DNA from: an uncultured Alphaproteobacteria bacterium
GTDB taxonomy: Bacteria; Pseudomonadota; Alphaproteobacteria; Caulobacterales; Parvularculaceae
Assembly (NCBI GenBank): GCA_902826095.1
Contig: CADEDN010000022.1
Coordinates: 1 to 50,801, forward strand
Direction: 5' to 3'
Length of the DNA stretch: 50,801 bases
In this document: piece by piece, positions 1 through 8,944 of the stretch
How positions within the stretch are numbered: the first letter of the stretch is position 1
How the letters are laid out: every line of letters starts with the position of its first letter
Notes under the pieces: generated by a model
The model's database searches: none
Told to the model about the DNA's origin: nothing
What the model saw: only the letters and a program-made list of their open reading frames with translations
Position numbers and translations under genes: made by a program

Positions 1-2
1 CG

Positions 3-208
3 GCCGCCCGGGATCCCGGATAATTCGCTTCGCGAATTTCCGGGATGACAGAGGGTGTCAGCTTTCACTTTCGTTTCTACCGTGTACGAACGAGCTACCC
101 CTAATGTCATCCCGGACAATCGCAAAGCGATTGATCCGGGACCCCGTGATAGGGAGGGCCCCTCAGCCGCCCGGGATCCCGGATAATTCGCTTCGCGAAT
201 TTCCGGGA
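3..208. repeat. Palindromic intergenic repeat cluster
   Basis: Two exact 43-bp copies lie at 3-45 and 166-208. Each contains a near-perfect inverted repeat around TCCCGGATAATTCGC and GCGAATTTCCGGGA, able to form a long hairpin. Between them, at 110-141, is a related but diverged palindrome (TCCCGGACAATCGC, AAA, GCGATTGATCCGGGA). The units resemble the short REP-like palindromes scattered between alphaproteobacterial genes. No gene was found in bases 1-265; short open frames here are read through the repeats. The position just downstream of the cyclase-like gene would also let the hairpins act as transcript ends. Confidence 0.75.
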
Positions 209-265
209 GGACAGGGGGTTGCGGGTCGCGTCGGGCGGCGAACGCGCGGCGCACAAAACAAGGGA

Positions 266-2503
266 CTAAAGCGTCACCGTCTGCGCGCCGTCCCAATCGG
301 CGGGCGCTTCTTTGTCGACCATCGACTGGATTCGCAATTCGTACAGATCGAACAGCGCAATCGTCGAGCCCGGCGACTGGCGCGCCTTGGCGAGACTGGC
401 GCGCGCCGCGTTGAAATCTCCTTTGCGCCAGGCGGTGAGGAGCTGGCGGTGCGCGTCGTCAAGCGCGCGAAAGTTCTTGCTCGACTTGATGAACGGATTG
501 CCGACCAGCGCGAAGATGCTGAACGGGCGATCTGATCCTGCTTCCTTCATGCGATCGAGTTCGAGGAATGCGAAATGGTGGTTGATTTTGCGGTGCACGG
601 TCTCGTCGCAAATGATCGCGGGGCCGTAATAGGTCGCCTGACGGCTGAGGAACGCCGCGAGTTCGACTGTTTTGCCGATCGCCGAATAGCGGTTCTGGCG
701 ACCGTGCCCCATCGGCCCGACATGGCAATCGCCGGTGGCGATTCCGATCGCAAGATGAAGCTGCACGCCTTTAAGGCGCGGCGCGCTGTCGATTTCGGCG
801 TTGATCTTGTCCATGCTCTCGATAAGGCGGAGCGAGGCCGAGCAGGCGTCGCGGATATGGTCGGCGTTTTCGAGCGGCGCGTTGAAATAGGCGAGGACGC
901 GGCCGCCTTCCGCCTGATCGGCGGCGCCGCCCGCTTCGATGATCGCCTTTTTCAGGTGCACGCAGCCCATGGCGATGAGAGTCGTCACCTCGCCCGGCGC
1001 CTCAGCAAGTCGTTCGATGTCCTGATCAAGAAGCGACAATTCGCAGGCGAGCACCGTCAGCGGACGGAGCGTCCCCTCAAGCACCTCGGAGGATCCTTCT
1101 TCCCGCACCCTTTTCATGGTCGTTTCGGGAAGCGCGCCCTTGAACGAGCCGCGCACGCTGTCGTCTTTAAGGGCGCCGCCGAGGGTCCGACCGCCGGCGA
1201 CCGTGAACGCCCCTAGAAACAGCGCAAGCGCCGGGGCAAGCGGATCAATGAGAAATTCGCCCGCCGCGAAAGCGCCGAGCGAGCCGGCGAAAACCAGCGC
1301 AGACGCGAGCGCGGCGACGCCGACCGCTTTCCAGAAGTCAAGTTTTTGCGACCACATGATCGCCGCGGCGCCGAGCAAAAGGACCGCGAGCGCCTCGACA
1401 TTGCCGATCCAGCCCGGCCGGTTTGCAACGGCGCCGGCGGCGATCTGGCGCGCGATCATCGCCTGCGCTTCCGGCATTGAAAGCTCGCCGCGCGCCGTCT
1501 TCAGCGAAGGCCCGACGCTTGCGTCGAGGCCGACAATCACGACCTTGCCGGCGAGTTGGCCAAGCGACGACTTCTCGTCGATCAGCTTCCAGGCCGGCGT
1601 CGACGGCGTGTCGATCCGGCGCGGAAAATAAATGCGGATCGATGCGGCGTCAGAAACAGGGATGCCGACGCCGCCAAGGCGCAGTGATTTCGGCGACTGG
1701 CCGACGGAAGTGACGGCGGTCGCGTCCGCGGCCACCGAAATCGCCTTCGCGCCGAGGGCGAGGCGCGCGGCTTCAAGCGCTGAGAACGGCGCGACTTTGC
1801 CGCTGGCTGACCACATGAGCGTCGCAGAACGCACAACACCGTCCTTGTCGGCCGGCAGCGCAGCGACAGTCAACGGCGCCGCCGCCGCAAGATCGCCATT
1901 CACTGGAAATCGCAGACGCGCGGCGGGAAGACCGAAAAACTTCGATTCCGCGCCGGCGGCGATGATGCGCGAGCCCGCAGCATCGGCGCGTTCAAGCACA
2001 AGGCGCGAGGCGTCCCTTGAAACCGAACTTCCGTCGACGGCGATCGCGCCTTGCGTTTGCGCGAGCGCGCGCGCCAGCATCAGATCGGTGCTTGGCAACA
2101 AGGAAAGCTGCTGGGCGAGCCTTGGGTCGCGCGCGCCGGCGAGCCAGAAATCCCCGATCGTCTCGGGCGAAAGCGGATCCGGCCGATCGACGCCTTCGAC
2201 ATAGACGACGCCTTTCGCCCCCGCTTCGGCGCTCGCCGTCACGATCTCCGCGATCAGCGACCGCGGCCAGGGCCACGGCCCGATTTTCTCGATGCTTTCG
2301 CGATCGATCTCGACGACATGGAAGGGCGAGGCGGCGTCGATCCTGGCTGGAAACAGCCTTTGGTAAAGATCGAAGAGGTGGTCGCGCGGGCCGCCATGAC
2401 GGGAGTCCGCATTGGCGAGCGTCATCACCGCGAGCGCCGCCATCACGCAAACCATTGCAAGCAGCGGGAGGGCGCCAAGCCAACGCAACCTGCCCCCGAA
2501 CAT
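266..2503 (-). CDS. CHASE2-domain membrane protein with degenerate adenylate/guanylate cyclase domain
   Basis: The protein has an N-terminal membrane segment, an extracytoplasmic CHASE2 sensor region (roughly residues 45-330), a cluster of further membrane segments around 365-437, and a C-terminal class III cyclase-like domain from about 481. The cyclase fold is recognisable (IGIATGDCHVGPMG; NRYSAIGKTVELAAFL). The metal-binding aspartates appear replaced: LACELS has Glu where Asp is usual (about 488), and EGGRVLAYF has Gly in the GD position (about 534). The usual Asn and Arg of VNLAARL are Glu and Phe (about 614 and 618). Family knowledge predicts cyclic nucleotide synthesis, but this copy is probably inactive and may act as a sensor or scaffold. 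The ATG at 2503 was chosen because the open frame upstream to 2626 is not protein-like. It is divergent from the Mla operon. Confidence 0.85.
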   Translation of the reverse strand: MFGGRLRWLGALPLLAMVCVMAALAVMTLANADSRHGGPRDHLFDLYQRLFPARIDAASPFHVVEIDRESIEKIGPWPWPRSLIAEIVTASAEAGAKGVVYVEGVDRPDPLSPETIGDFWLAGARDPRLAQQLSLLPSTDLMLARALAQTQGAIAVDGSSVSRDASRLVLERADAAGSRIIAAGAESKFFGLPAARLRFPVNGDLAAAAPLTVAALPADKDGVVRSATLMWSASGKVAPFSALEAARLALGAKAISVAADATAVTSVGQSPKSLRLGGVGIPVSDAASIRIYFPRRIDTPSTPAWKLIDEKSSLGQLAGKVVIVGLDASVGPSLKTARGELSMPEAQAMIARQIAAGAVANRPGWIGNVEALAVLLLGAAAIMWSQKLDFWKAVGVAALASALVFAGSLGAFAAGEFLIDPLAPALALFLGAFTVAGGRTLGGALKDDSVRGSFKGALPETTMKRVREEGSSEVLEGTLRPLTVLACELSLLDQDIERLAEAPGEVTTLIAMGCVHLKKAIIEAGGAADQAEGGRVLAYFNAPLENADHIRDACSASLRLIESMDKINAEIDSAPRLKGVQLHLAIGIATGDCHVGPMGHGRQNRYSAIGKTVELAAFLSRQATYYGPAIICDETVHRKINHHFAFLELDRMKEAGSDRPFSIFALVGNPFIKSSKNFRALDDAHRQLLTAWRKGDFNAARASLAKARQSPGSTIALFDLYELRIQSMVDKEAPADWDGAQTVTL

Positions 2504-2681
2504 CGACTTTGCCACCAATCCAGCTCCGAAACCCGACAGACCCCTTGGCGCGGCCCTAAATGTTAAGGACCGTTCACCATAATTCAGGATGAATTTATCA
2601 TCCCGCGTTAGACAATAACAATGCAATCGGCACGCCGCTATCGGCCATGATCCGCGGCGTTAACCATGAAAGCGCGCCTGA

Positions 2682-3812
2682 ATGCAGCCAGCCGCCTACA
2701 CGGTCGACGTCAAGGACGGTCTCTTGCGGCTGGTCGCCACAGGCGACTGGTTGGCGCGCCACCTTGGCCCCCTCGACGCCGATCTCAGAAATCTTGAGGA
2801 CGATTCCGTCGGCCGTGAGCTGATCATCGACATTTCGAACATCGGGCGGATCGATACGGCCGGGGCGATGGTGCTCGAACGGGTGTTGCAGTCCTGCGAT
2901 CGGCGAACCGATCTTTCGAAGATCGTCGGCGCGACCGCCGCACACCAAAAGCTCCTCCAAGACGTCCGCCCGCATCTTGCGCCGTGCGAGGTCGAGCCGG
3001 CGCATCGCAACGCTTTCCTCATGATGACGAACCGTCTCGGGAAGGGCGTTCTTGAAGGGTACTATGTCGCGATTGAGATCCTCAATTTCATCGGCCTCAC
3101 GCTGACGACCCTGCTGCGCGTGCTGCAAGACCCCAAGCGCCTGCGCGTCACGTCAATCGTCTATCACATGGAGGAGGCGGGCATCGACGCCATGCCGATC
3201 GTCGGCTTGATGTCGTTCATGATCGGCGCGGTCGTCGCCTTCATGGGCGCGAAAATCCTGCGCCTCTTTAACGCCGAGGTGTTCACGGTCGAACTCGTCG
3301 GCATTTCCGTCCTGCGCGAATTCGGCGTTCTGCTTGCCGCGATCCTTGTCGCCGGGCGGTCGGGCAGCGCGTTCACCGCGTCGATCGGGACCATGAAAAT
3401 CCGCGAGGAAATCGACGCTTTGCGCGCGCTCGGGCTCGATCCGATCGAGGTTCTCGTGCTGCCGAGAACGATCGCGCTCGTCGTGTTCATGCCGATCCTC
3501 GCCTTCATGGCGGCGATCGTCGGCGTCATCGGCGGCGGCGTCGTCGCGGCGGCGGCGATGGAGATTTCGCCGGCGTTCTTCGTCGGCCGGCTGCAGGAGA
3601 CGATCGCGATGTCGAATTTCTGGGTCGGCCTTATCAAGGCGCCGTTCTTCGCTTTCGTCATCGCCATTATCGGCTGCTATCAGGGGATGGAAGTCGAGGG
3701 AAGCGCCGAGAGCCTCGGCCAACGCACGACCTTGTCAGTCGTCCAGTCGCTCTTTGTCGTGATCATCCTCGACGCCTTCTTCGCCATGTTCTTTCTGGAG
3801 ATCGATTTTTGA
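2682..3812 (+). CDS. MlaE-family lipid ABC transporter permease with N-terminal STAS-like domain
   Basis: Residues 1 to about 105 look like a STAS domain (ELIIDISNIGRIDTAGAMVL). Residues 120-376 are the MlaE permease, with several membrane segments and the conserved EIDALRALGLDPIEVLVLPR loop. The protein forms the inner-membrane channel of a phospholipid transporter linking the inner and outer membranes. In E. coli the STAS protein MlaB is separate and binds the ATPase MlaF; here it is fused to the permease and no free mlaB is seen nearby. It is the first gene of a tightly packed operon, and its stop overlaps the next start in TGATG. The ribosome-binding site is weak. Confidence 0.92.
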   Translation: MQPAAYTVDVKDGLLRLVATGDWLARHLGPLDADLRNLEDDSVGRELIIDISNIGRIDTAGAMVLERVLQSCDRRTDLSKIVGATAAHQKLLQDVRPHLAPCEVEPAHRNAFLMMTNRLGKGVLEGYYVAIEILNFIGLTLTTLLRVLQDPKRLRVTSIVYHMEEAGIDAMPIVGLMSFMIGAVVAFMGAKILRLFNAEVFTVELVGISVLREFGVLLAAILVAGRSGSAFTASIGTMKIREEIDALRALGLDPIEVLVLPRTIALVVFMPILAFMAAIVGVIGGGVVAAAAMEISPAFFVGRLQETIAMSNFWVGLIKAPFFAFVIAIIGCYQGMEVEGSAESLGQRTTLSVVQSLFVVIILDAFFAMFFLEIDF

Positions 3813-4621
3813 TGGCGATCGAAGGAACGTTCGAGCCGGTGATCGAGGTCGAAGGATTGCGCACGCAGTTCGGCGACAACATCATTCATGACAATCTCGA
3901 CCTCGTCGTGCGTCGCAACGAAATCATCGGCGTCGTCGGCGGCTCCGGCACGGGAAAATCCGTGCTGATGCGCGCGATCATCGGACTAAAGCGGCCGTCG
4001 GCAGGAACAGTCCGGATTTTCGGCGAAAATTTCTACGAGAAAACGCCGCGCGAGCAGATTGAAATCGAACGCCGCTGGGGCGTGATGTTTCAGGGCGGCG
4101 CGCTGTTTTCCTCTCTCACCGTCGCGCAAAACGTGATGGCGCCGATTAACGAACATTTAAAACTTCCAAGAGGGCTCGCGGCCGACATCGCCGCGATGAA
4201 AATTTCAATGTCCGGCCTTCCGCCCGACGCCGGCGCAAAATTCCCCTCTGAGTTGTCCGGCGGCATGAACAAACGCGCAGGACTTGCGCGCGCGCTGGCG
4301 CTCGACCCGGAAATCGTCTTTCTCGACGAGCCGACGGCTGGTCTTGATCCGATCGGCGCGGAAAAGTTCGATCGGCTGATCGTCAGCCTCAAGGAATCCT
4401 TAGGGTTAACCGTGTTTATGGTGACGCACGATCTCGATACGCTTCACGCGACCTGCGACCGTGTCGCGGTGCTTGCCGAAAAGCGGGTGATCGCCATCGG
4501 CGCGCTCGACGAGGTGCGAAGGTCGGATCATCCGTGGATCCAGGAGTATTTTTCCGGGCCCCGCGGGCGGGCGGCGTTGTCGGCGAAGGCGATTGACGGC
4601 GGACCGGCGGAGAAAGACTGA
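3812..4621 (+). CDS. MlaF-like ABC transporter ATP-binding protein
   Basis: This is the ATPase that drives the MlaE permease. Walker A is GGSGTGKS (residues 43-50), the Q-loop glutamine is in VMFQGGALFSSLTV (about 94), the signature is LSGGMNKRAG (148-157), Walker B is IVFLDEPTAGLDP (168-180), and the switch histidine is in VTHDLDT (206). The length of 269 residues is normal for the family. The ATG at 3812 overlaps the mlaE stop by one base (TGATG), implying translational coupling; a TTG three bases earlier is also in frame. All catalytic motifs are intact. Confidence 0.95.
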   Translation: MAIEGTFEPVIEVEGLRTQFGDNIIHDNLDLVVRRNEIIGVVGGSGTGKSVLMRAIIGLKRPSAGTVRIFGENFYEKTPREQIEIERRWGVMFQGGALFSSLTVAQNVMAPINEHLKLPRGLAADIAAMKISMSGLPPDAGAKFPSELSGGMNKRAGLARALALDPEIVFLDEPTAGLDPIGAEKFDRLIVSLKESLGLTVFMVTHDLDTLHATCDRVAVLAEKRVIAIGALDEVRRSDHPWIQEYFSGPRGRAALSAKAIDGGPAEKD

Positions 4622-4624
4622 CAG

Positions 4625-5524
4625 ATGGAGACGCGCGGCAGCTATGTCTTCGTCGGCGCCGTGGTGCTGGTCGCCATCGCGGCGGCCTTTCTCGCCGTCC
4701 TGTTCCTGACGCAGACGAAGCAGGATTACGACACTTATGACGTGATCTTTCGCGAGCGCGTTTCCGGCCTGACGGTCGGCGCGGCGGTCAGCTTCAACGG
4801 CATCCAGAAGGGCGAAGTCATGGATCTGACGATCGATCCGGACGATCCGCGCATCGTCATCGCCCGCATCCGCGTCGACAACGACACGCCGGTGAAAACC
4901 GACACCAAGGCTGAGCTTGAGCTTGTCGGATTCACCGGCCTTGCGATCATCCAGCTCGTCGGCGGCAGCGCCGAAGAAGCGTTGCTGAAAGACGTCACGC
5001 GCGGCGTTCCCCGCCTCGAAGCGGACGCCGGCGGCATCGCCCAGATCCTCGCCGGCGGCAATGACATTGTCGCCTCGGCGAACCGCCTGCTGTCGGAGGA
5101 GAACACCGCCGCCTTCACGCGCATCCTCGCGAGCGTCGACACGCTCGCTGAAACGCTCGCGGAGCAGGATGAAAATATTTCAACCACATTCGTCAATCTC
5201 GCCGCCGCTTCCGGAAAGCTCGGGCGCACTGCGGACAGCCTCGATAAATTGCTCGCCGACGACGCGCCGGGGACAGTCGCCGAAGCGCAGGCGACATTGG
5301 TCGAGATGCGCGCGCTCGTCGCCGAGATGCGCGGCGCCGTCGCCGAGAACCGCGAGTCGATCCGCGTGTTCACTGATCAGGGCCTCGCCCAAGTCGGTCC
5401 CGCTGTCGCCGAAGCGCGGCAGATGTTCAGAACGCTCGATCAGGTCCTGCGCGAAATCGATCGCGATCCGAGGGGGTATCTCCTCGGCGAATCGACGCCG
5501 CGCTATGAGGGGCAAACGCAATGA
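4625..5524 (+). CDS. MlaD/MCE-domain substrate-binding protein
   Basis: The protein has an N-terminal membrane anchor (about residues 9-29) followed by one MCE domain (about 36-115, containing SGLTVGAAVSFNGIQKGEV) and a long C-terminal alpha-helical, probably coiled-coil region. MCE proteins form hexameric rings in the periplasm that pass lipids to and from the MlaE permease. The long helical tail is typical of PqiB/Mce-like members and longer than in E. coli MlaD. The start lies 3 bp after the mlaF stop, and the end overlaps the lipoprotein gene by 4 bp (ATGA). Confidence 0.92.
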   Translation: METRGSYVFVGAVVLVAIAAAFLAVLFLTQTKQDYDTYDVIFRERVSGLTVGAAVSFNGIQKGEVMDLTIDPDDPRIVIARIRVDNDTPVKTDTKAELELVGFTGLAIIQLVGGSAEEALLKDVTRGVPRLEADAGGIAQILAGGNDIVASANRLLSEENTAAFTRILASVDTLAETLAEQDENISTTFVNLAAASGKLGRTADSLDKLLADDAPGTVAEAQATLVEMRALVAEMRGAVAENRESIRVFTDQGLAQVGPAVAEARQMFRTLDQVLREIDRDPRGYLLGESTPRYEGQTQ

Positions 5525-6156
5525 CCACGGTTTCCCCGACATCGCAGGCGATGCGCGCCGCCCTCGCTTGTTGCGCGCTCCTCCCCGCCGCATGCGTTTC
5601 CGTTCTTCCAGACGCCGCGCCCGCATCGGCGCGCTACCAGGTGACGGATGTGACCGCAATCGCCGTCGATCGCGCGCCGGCCCTGTGGACGCTCGGGATC
5701 GAGGAACCAGAGGCGACGCTCGCCTTCAACACCGCCAAGATCGCGCTCTCGCGCGAGCCGGCGCGCATCGAATATTACGCCGGCGGCGAATGGGTCGACC
5801 GCGCGCCGCGCCTTTTCGGCGCCGCGCTCATCCGCAGTTTTGAAAATACCGGCGCCGTCAAAGGCGTCGGCAGCCGCGTGACGCTTCCGGTTTCGACCTA
5901 CGCGCTGCAGACGGACATCCGCAAGCTGACGATCACGCATCAAAACGGCGAGAGGACCGCCGACGTCGCGGTCTTCGCGCGCCTCACCAACGGGCGCAGC
6001 GTCGTTCACGCCTCAAAGCTCTTCACGGCGTCGGAGCCGGTGGCGGCCGACAACGCCGGCGCCGCCGCGAGCGCACTCAATGCGGGGTTGGAAAAGATCC
6101 AGCGCGAGCTTGTCGAGTGGACGCTCAATGAGGCGGACCGGGCGACCGCGAAATAG
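5521..6156 (+). CDS. ABC-type transport auxiliary lipoprotein (PqiC-like)
   Basis: A short signal peptide ends in the lipobox LPAAC with Cys25 as the lipidated residue. The rest matches the pattern of ABC transport auxiliary lipoproteins found after MCE genes (IEYYAGGEWVDRAPRLF; later LNAGLEKIQRELVEW). These proteins sit at the outer membrane and are thought to receive or dock the MCE bridge. The start overlaps the mlaD stop in ATGA, so the four genes 2682-6156 form one operon. Its last 144 bases are overlapped on the other strand by the small ORF at 6013-6336. Confidence 0.88.
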   Translation: MTTVSPTSQAMRAALACCALLPAACVSVLPDAAPASARYQVTDVTAIAVDRAPALWTLGIEEPEATLAFNTAKIALSREPARIEYYAGGEWVDRAPRLFGAALIRSFENTGAVKGVGSRVTLPVSTYALQTDIRKLTITHQNGERTADVAVFARLTNGRSVVHASKLFTASEPVAADNAGAAASALNAGLEKIQRELVEWTLNEADRATAK

Positions 6157-6336
6157 TCGGCTCGATGCGCCGTCGCCGTCAGCGGATCGCAGGGCCTCGC
6201 CGATCGCCGTTTCAAGATCGGGCCGCACCGTCGAGGGAAAGATTTTCTCGATGGTGGTGATCGCGTGGAGATCGATCCCCTTGAAATGTTCAGCGATCCG
6301 ATTCGCGGCGTAGAGCGACGCTGCTGCTTTGGCCAT
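6013..6336 (-). CDS. Small ORF of unknown function, possibly a truncated gene
   Basis: An ATG at 6336 is preceded by a strong purine-rich ribosome-binding site (GGGGGGA, about 5 bases before the start). The first 50 or so residues read like genuine protein (LYAANRIAEHFKGIDLHAI, then TTIEKIFPSTVRPDLETAIG). After about residue 60 the frame runs antisense through the end of the lipoprotein gene and becomes arginine-rich and unconvincing. I do not recognise the family with certainty. A likely reading is the N-terminal remnant of a larger gene, truncated where the Mla operon now ends. It lies 37 bp downstream of the TipN-like gene on the same strand. Confidence 0.4.
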   Translation of the reverse strand: MAKAAASLYAANRIAEHFKGIDLHAITTIEKIFPSTVRPDLETAIGEALRSADGDGASSRLFRGRPVRLIERPLDKLALDLFQPRIECARGGAGVVGRHRLRRREEL

Positions 6337-6373
6337 GACATCCCCCCGATCGGCGGGGCCGGACCCGCCCGCC

Positions 6374-8836
6374 TTACGCGAAATAGCCGACCGTCGCGCC
6401 GACGAGAAGGTAGACCCGGCCCAAGGGCGAGGAAAGATATTCCTCAAGCTCCTCATCCGCCGTCGCCGACGTCGTCGCATCTTCAAGCAGGCGCTCAAAG
6501 CTCTGCAGGAATTCGTGGATGCCTTTTTCAAATATCTTGTCGCGGCTCGATTCGGCGCGGATGCGGCGCTTTACGTCCGCTTCGTTGAGGCGCAGCAGGC
6601 GGTTGGCGAAGACGTTGCGGTCGCCGCGTTCAAAGCGCTCGAGCAGCGCCGGCGGCGGCTCGCCGTAAAGGCGGGTTTCGAGATCGAGCGTGAAAGCCTG
6701 CAAACTTGCGATGATCTTCATCGCATTCGAAGCGACGGCGCGCGCCGCTTCTTCGCGGCCCTCGGCGGTTTGGCGGGTCGCGGCGCCGAGATCCAAGGGC
6801 TCGGCGTCGTCGGTCGCTGAGAGAATTTCGCGCCAGGAAACGCCCTCTTTGCTGCGGCGCTCTTCATCCTTGCCGAGATCGCCTTGGTCGCGCGCGGTCT
6901 TCGGGCGCGCGATTGATTGCGCGAGGTCTTCAAGTTTTGCCGCGGCCGCCGCATTGCCTTGCGGCTGCGGCTGGGATTGGGGGGCGTTCCTGCGCGAGGC
7001 GCCGCCGAGTTCGAGAACGTTTGAGTTTTCGGCGCTGTTCGCGCGTCCGGCGCTCGCGGGTCTTGATTTCGGCTTTTCTTTTTCGGCGACGTCTTTTGCC
7101 GCTTTCGCGTCGGCCTCCGCTTTGGCGGCGCGTTCCGCGTTGAGCCGCATTTCCTCGGCGCGCGCGGCGCGTTCCTTCTCAAGGCGCGCTGAGCGTTCAG
7201 CCTCGGCGGCGGCCTCGGCCGCGCGCGATTGCTGCATTTGCGCCTGCGCTTCGGCGAGGCGGGCCGCCGCTTCCTGTTCGCGCAGCTGGTTTTCCGCGAG
7301 CTTCGACAGGCGCTCCGTCTGCGTCGCAATCGCCTCGGCGAGACGGTCGGCGCGCTTCCTTTGCTCGTCGATCAGCGATTCAAGGCGCGCATTCTCCGCC
7401 TCGAGCGAGGCTCTGGCGGCGGCGAGCTCCTTGTTGCGCGCTTCGATGCGCTGCGCGGCGGATTCGGTGAGGCTGACGGCGTCGGCGGCGCTCTTTTGCG
7501 CGAGGTCGCCGGCCTTTCTCACTTCCTCCGTCGCTTCGCGCGCGGCGGCGGTCGTCAGGCGGGCCGCATCCGAGACGAGATTTGCGGCGGCGGCGGCTCT
7601 TTCAGCGTCGCCGGCGGCCGATTCGACGGCGCCGCGCGTCGCTGCTTGCACTTCCTCGACAGCGCGCGCGGCGGCTTGCGTCATGCGCTTTGACTCGCGC
7701 GACGCGAATTCGACGGCGCTGTCCGACGCGCGCTCGGTTTCGCGGCGCGCGGTCTCGATCGCGTCGTCCGCCGCCTGGCGCGCTTTTTCGCTCGCCTGCG
7801 CCGCGAACATGCCGACATTGGCGGCGTTGCGGGCGGCGGATTCGGAGGCGGCTTCCGCGATCTTGGCGGCGACCTCGCTCGCGCGCTTGACCTCGGCGGC
7901 GGAGGTTTCGATCGAGCCGCTGGTCGCGCGCATATGGGTGTCGGCTTCTGTCAGCGCGTGGGAGAGCGATTCAAAGCTCTGGAGCGCGCGCTGGGCGGCG
8001 GCCTCCAGCCTTGCAAGTCGGTCGTCAAAGCGCGCTTCGGCGTTCAATGTCGCGCTGCCGGCGTTTTCGAGCGCTGCGATATTCGCCTGCGCTTTTTCGG
8101 CGATCGCCGTCGCGAACTCGTCGGCGCGCGCGTTCAAGGTTTCGGTGAGATCGATCAGCCGCGCGCGCTCGGAGGCGACGCGCTCTGCGGCGGATGAGGT
8201 GCGGCTTTCGACCGCCGCGCCCGCCTGTTCAATCGCGCCGACATGCTGGCGGATCATCGCCTCGGCGGAGGCGAGGCGGATGAGCGCGTCGTCAATGCCG
8301 GCGTTCAGCGCCTGCATCTGGCTGCGCACGACTGAGCCGACCGTTTGGACATTGGCGATCGCCGCCTGATCGGGCTGGACGAATTTCTGCGCCGCCAGCG
8401 CGATCGCCTCGCCGGCGCCGATCATCGACGTGATCCGCGCGGCGACATTGCCGAGCAGCCAGAAGGCGGGCGGGCCGATCAGGCCTAGGAGGATATATCC
8501 CTTATAGGCTTCGCCCAGCGACCGCCCCCAGCCGCTCCAGGTGAATTCGTGCGCGCCGCTGATGTGGCCGACCAACGTTCCGAGCGGCCATCCGATGAAC
8601 ACCGCCGCGAAGATGAAAGCCGCCATCATCCGGCAGCCGGTCTCGATGTCGCGGGCGGTCTTGGAAATCCGGCGCTGGTGGTGCTGCGGTTCGGTCGGCG
8701 CCCACTGCCCGAAATCGCGCATGGCGACGGGGACCGGCTCGTCGGTCGCATCGACGATCCCCTGGAAGCGGACTTTCGATCCGTCGACGACGGACGCCTG
8801 CCGCGAAGCGTCTTCTCTCTCGGCTGTGTTCGTCAT
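6374..8836 (-). CDS. TipN-like polarity protein: two membrane segments plus long coiled coil
   Basis: The 820-residue protein has two membrane segments near the N-terminus (about 70-90 and 114-132), then about 500 residues of alanine/glutamate/arginine-rich coiled coil, a low-complexity linker, and a compact C-terminal domain of about 130 residues (NAMKIIASLQAFTLDLETRL; GDRNVFANRLLRL; SSPLGRVYLLVGATVGYF). This architecture and the C-terminal domain resemble Caulobacter TipN, a new-pole marker of similar size that guides flagellum placement and chromosome segregation. The assignment is by architecture and memory of the family, not by a search. The ATG at 8836 was preferred to 8863 because GAGG precedes it. 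A CtrA-like site lies about 110 bp upstream. Confidence 0.65.
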   Translation of the reverse strand: MTNTAEREDASRQASVVDGSKVRFQGIVDATDEPVPVAMRDFGQWAPTEPQHHQRRISKTARDIETGCRMMAAFIFAAVFIGWPLGTLVGHISGAHEFTWSGWGRSLGEAYKGYILLGLIGPPAFWLLGNVAARITSMIGAGEAIALAAQKFVQPDQAAIANVQTVGSVVRSQMQALNAGIDDALIRLASAEAMIRQHVGAIEQAGAAVESRTSSAAERVASERARLIDLTETLNARADEFATAIAEKAQANIAALENAGSATLNAEARFDDRLARLEAAAQRALQSFESLSHALTEADTHMRATSGSIETSAAEVKRASEVAAKIAEAASESAARNAANVGMFAAQASEKARQAADDAIETARRETERASDSAVEFASRESKRMTQAAARAVEEVQAATRGAVESAAGDAERAAAAANLVSDAARLTTAAAREATEEVRKAGDLAQKSAADAVSLTESAAQRIEARNKELAAARASLEAENARLESLIDEQRKRADRLAEAIATQTERLSKLAENQLREQEAAARLAEAQAQMQQSRAAEAAAEAERSARLEKERAARAEEMRLNAERAAKAEADAKAAKDVAEKEKPKSRPASAGRANSAENSNVLELGGASRRNAPQSQPQPQGNAAAAAKLEDLAQSIARPKTARDQGDLGKDEERRSKEGVSWREILSATDDAEPLDLGAATRQTAEGREEAARAVASNAMKIIASLQAFTLDLETRLYGEPPPALLERFERGDRNVFANRLLRLNEADVKRRIRAESSRDKIFEKGIHEFLQSFERLLEDATTSATADEELEEYLSSPLGRVYLLVGATVGYFA

Positions 8837-8944
8837 GGCCTCGCCCGGCGTCCGCAATAGCATCGAATAGCCCAATTTAAAGTGAACGCCAATTGAACCG
8901 CCGCTTCAAAGGCTTATCAGCCGCTTCGGGATCGGCCTCGCCGG

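Noticed and set aside
104-535. Plus-strand ORF over the left-edge repeats
   Set aside because: It is read from palindromic repeats and the antisense of the cyclase-like gene, with no protein-like composition.
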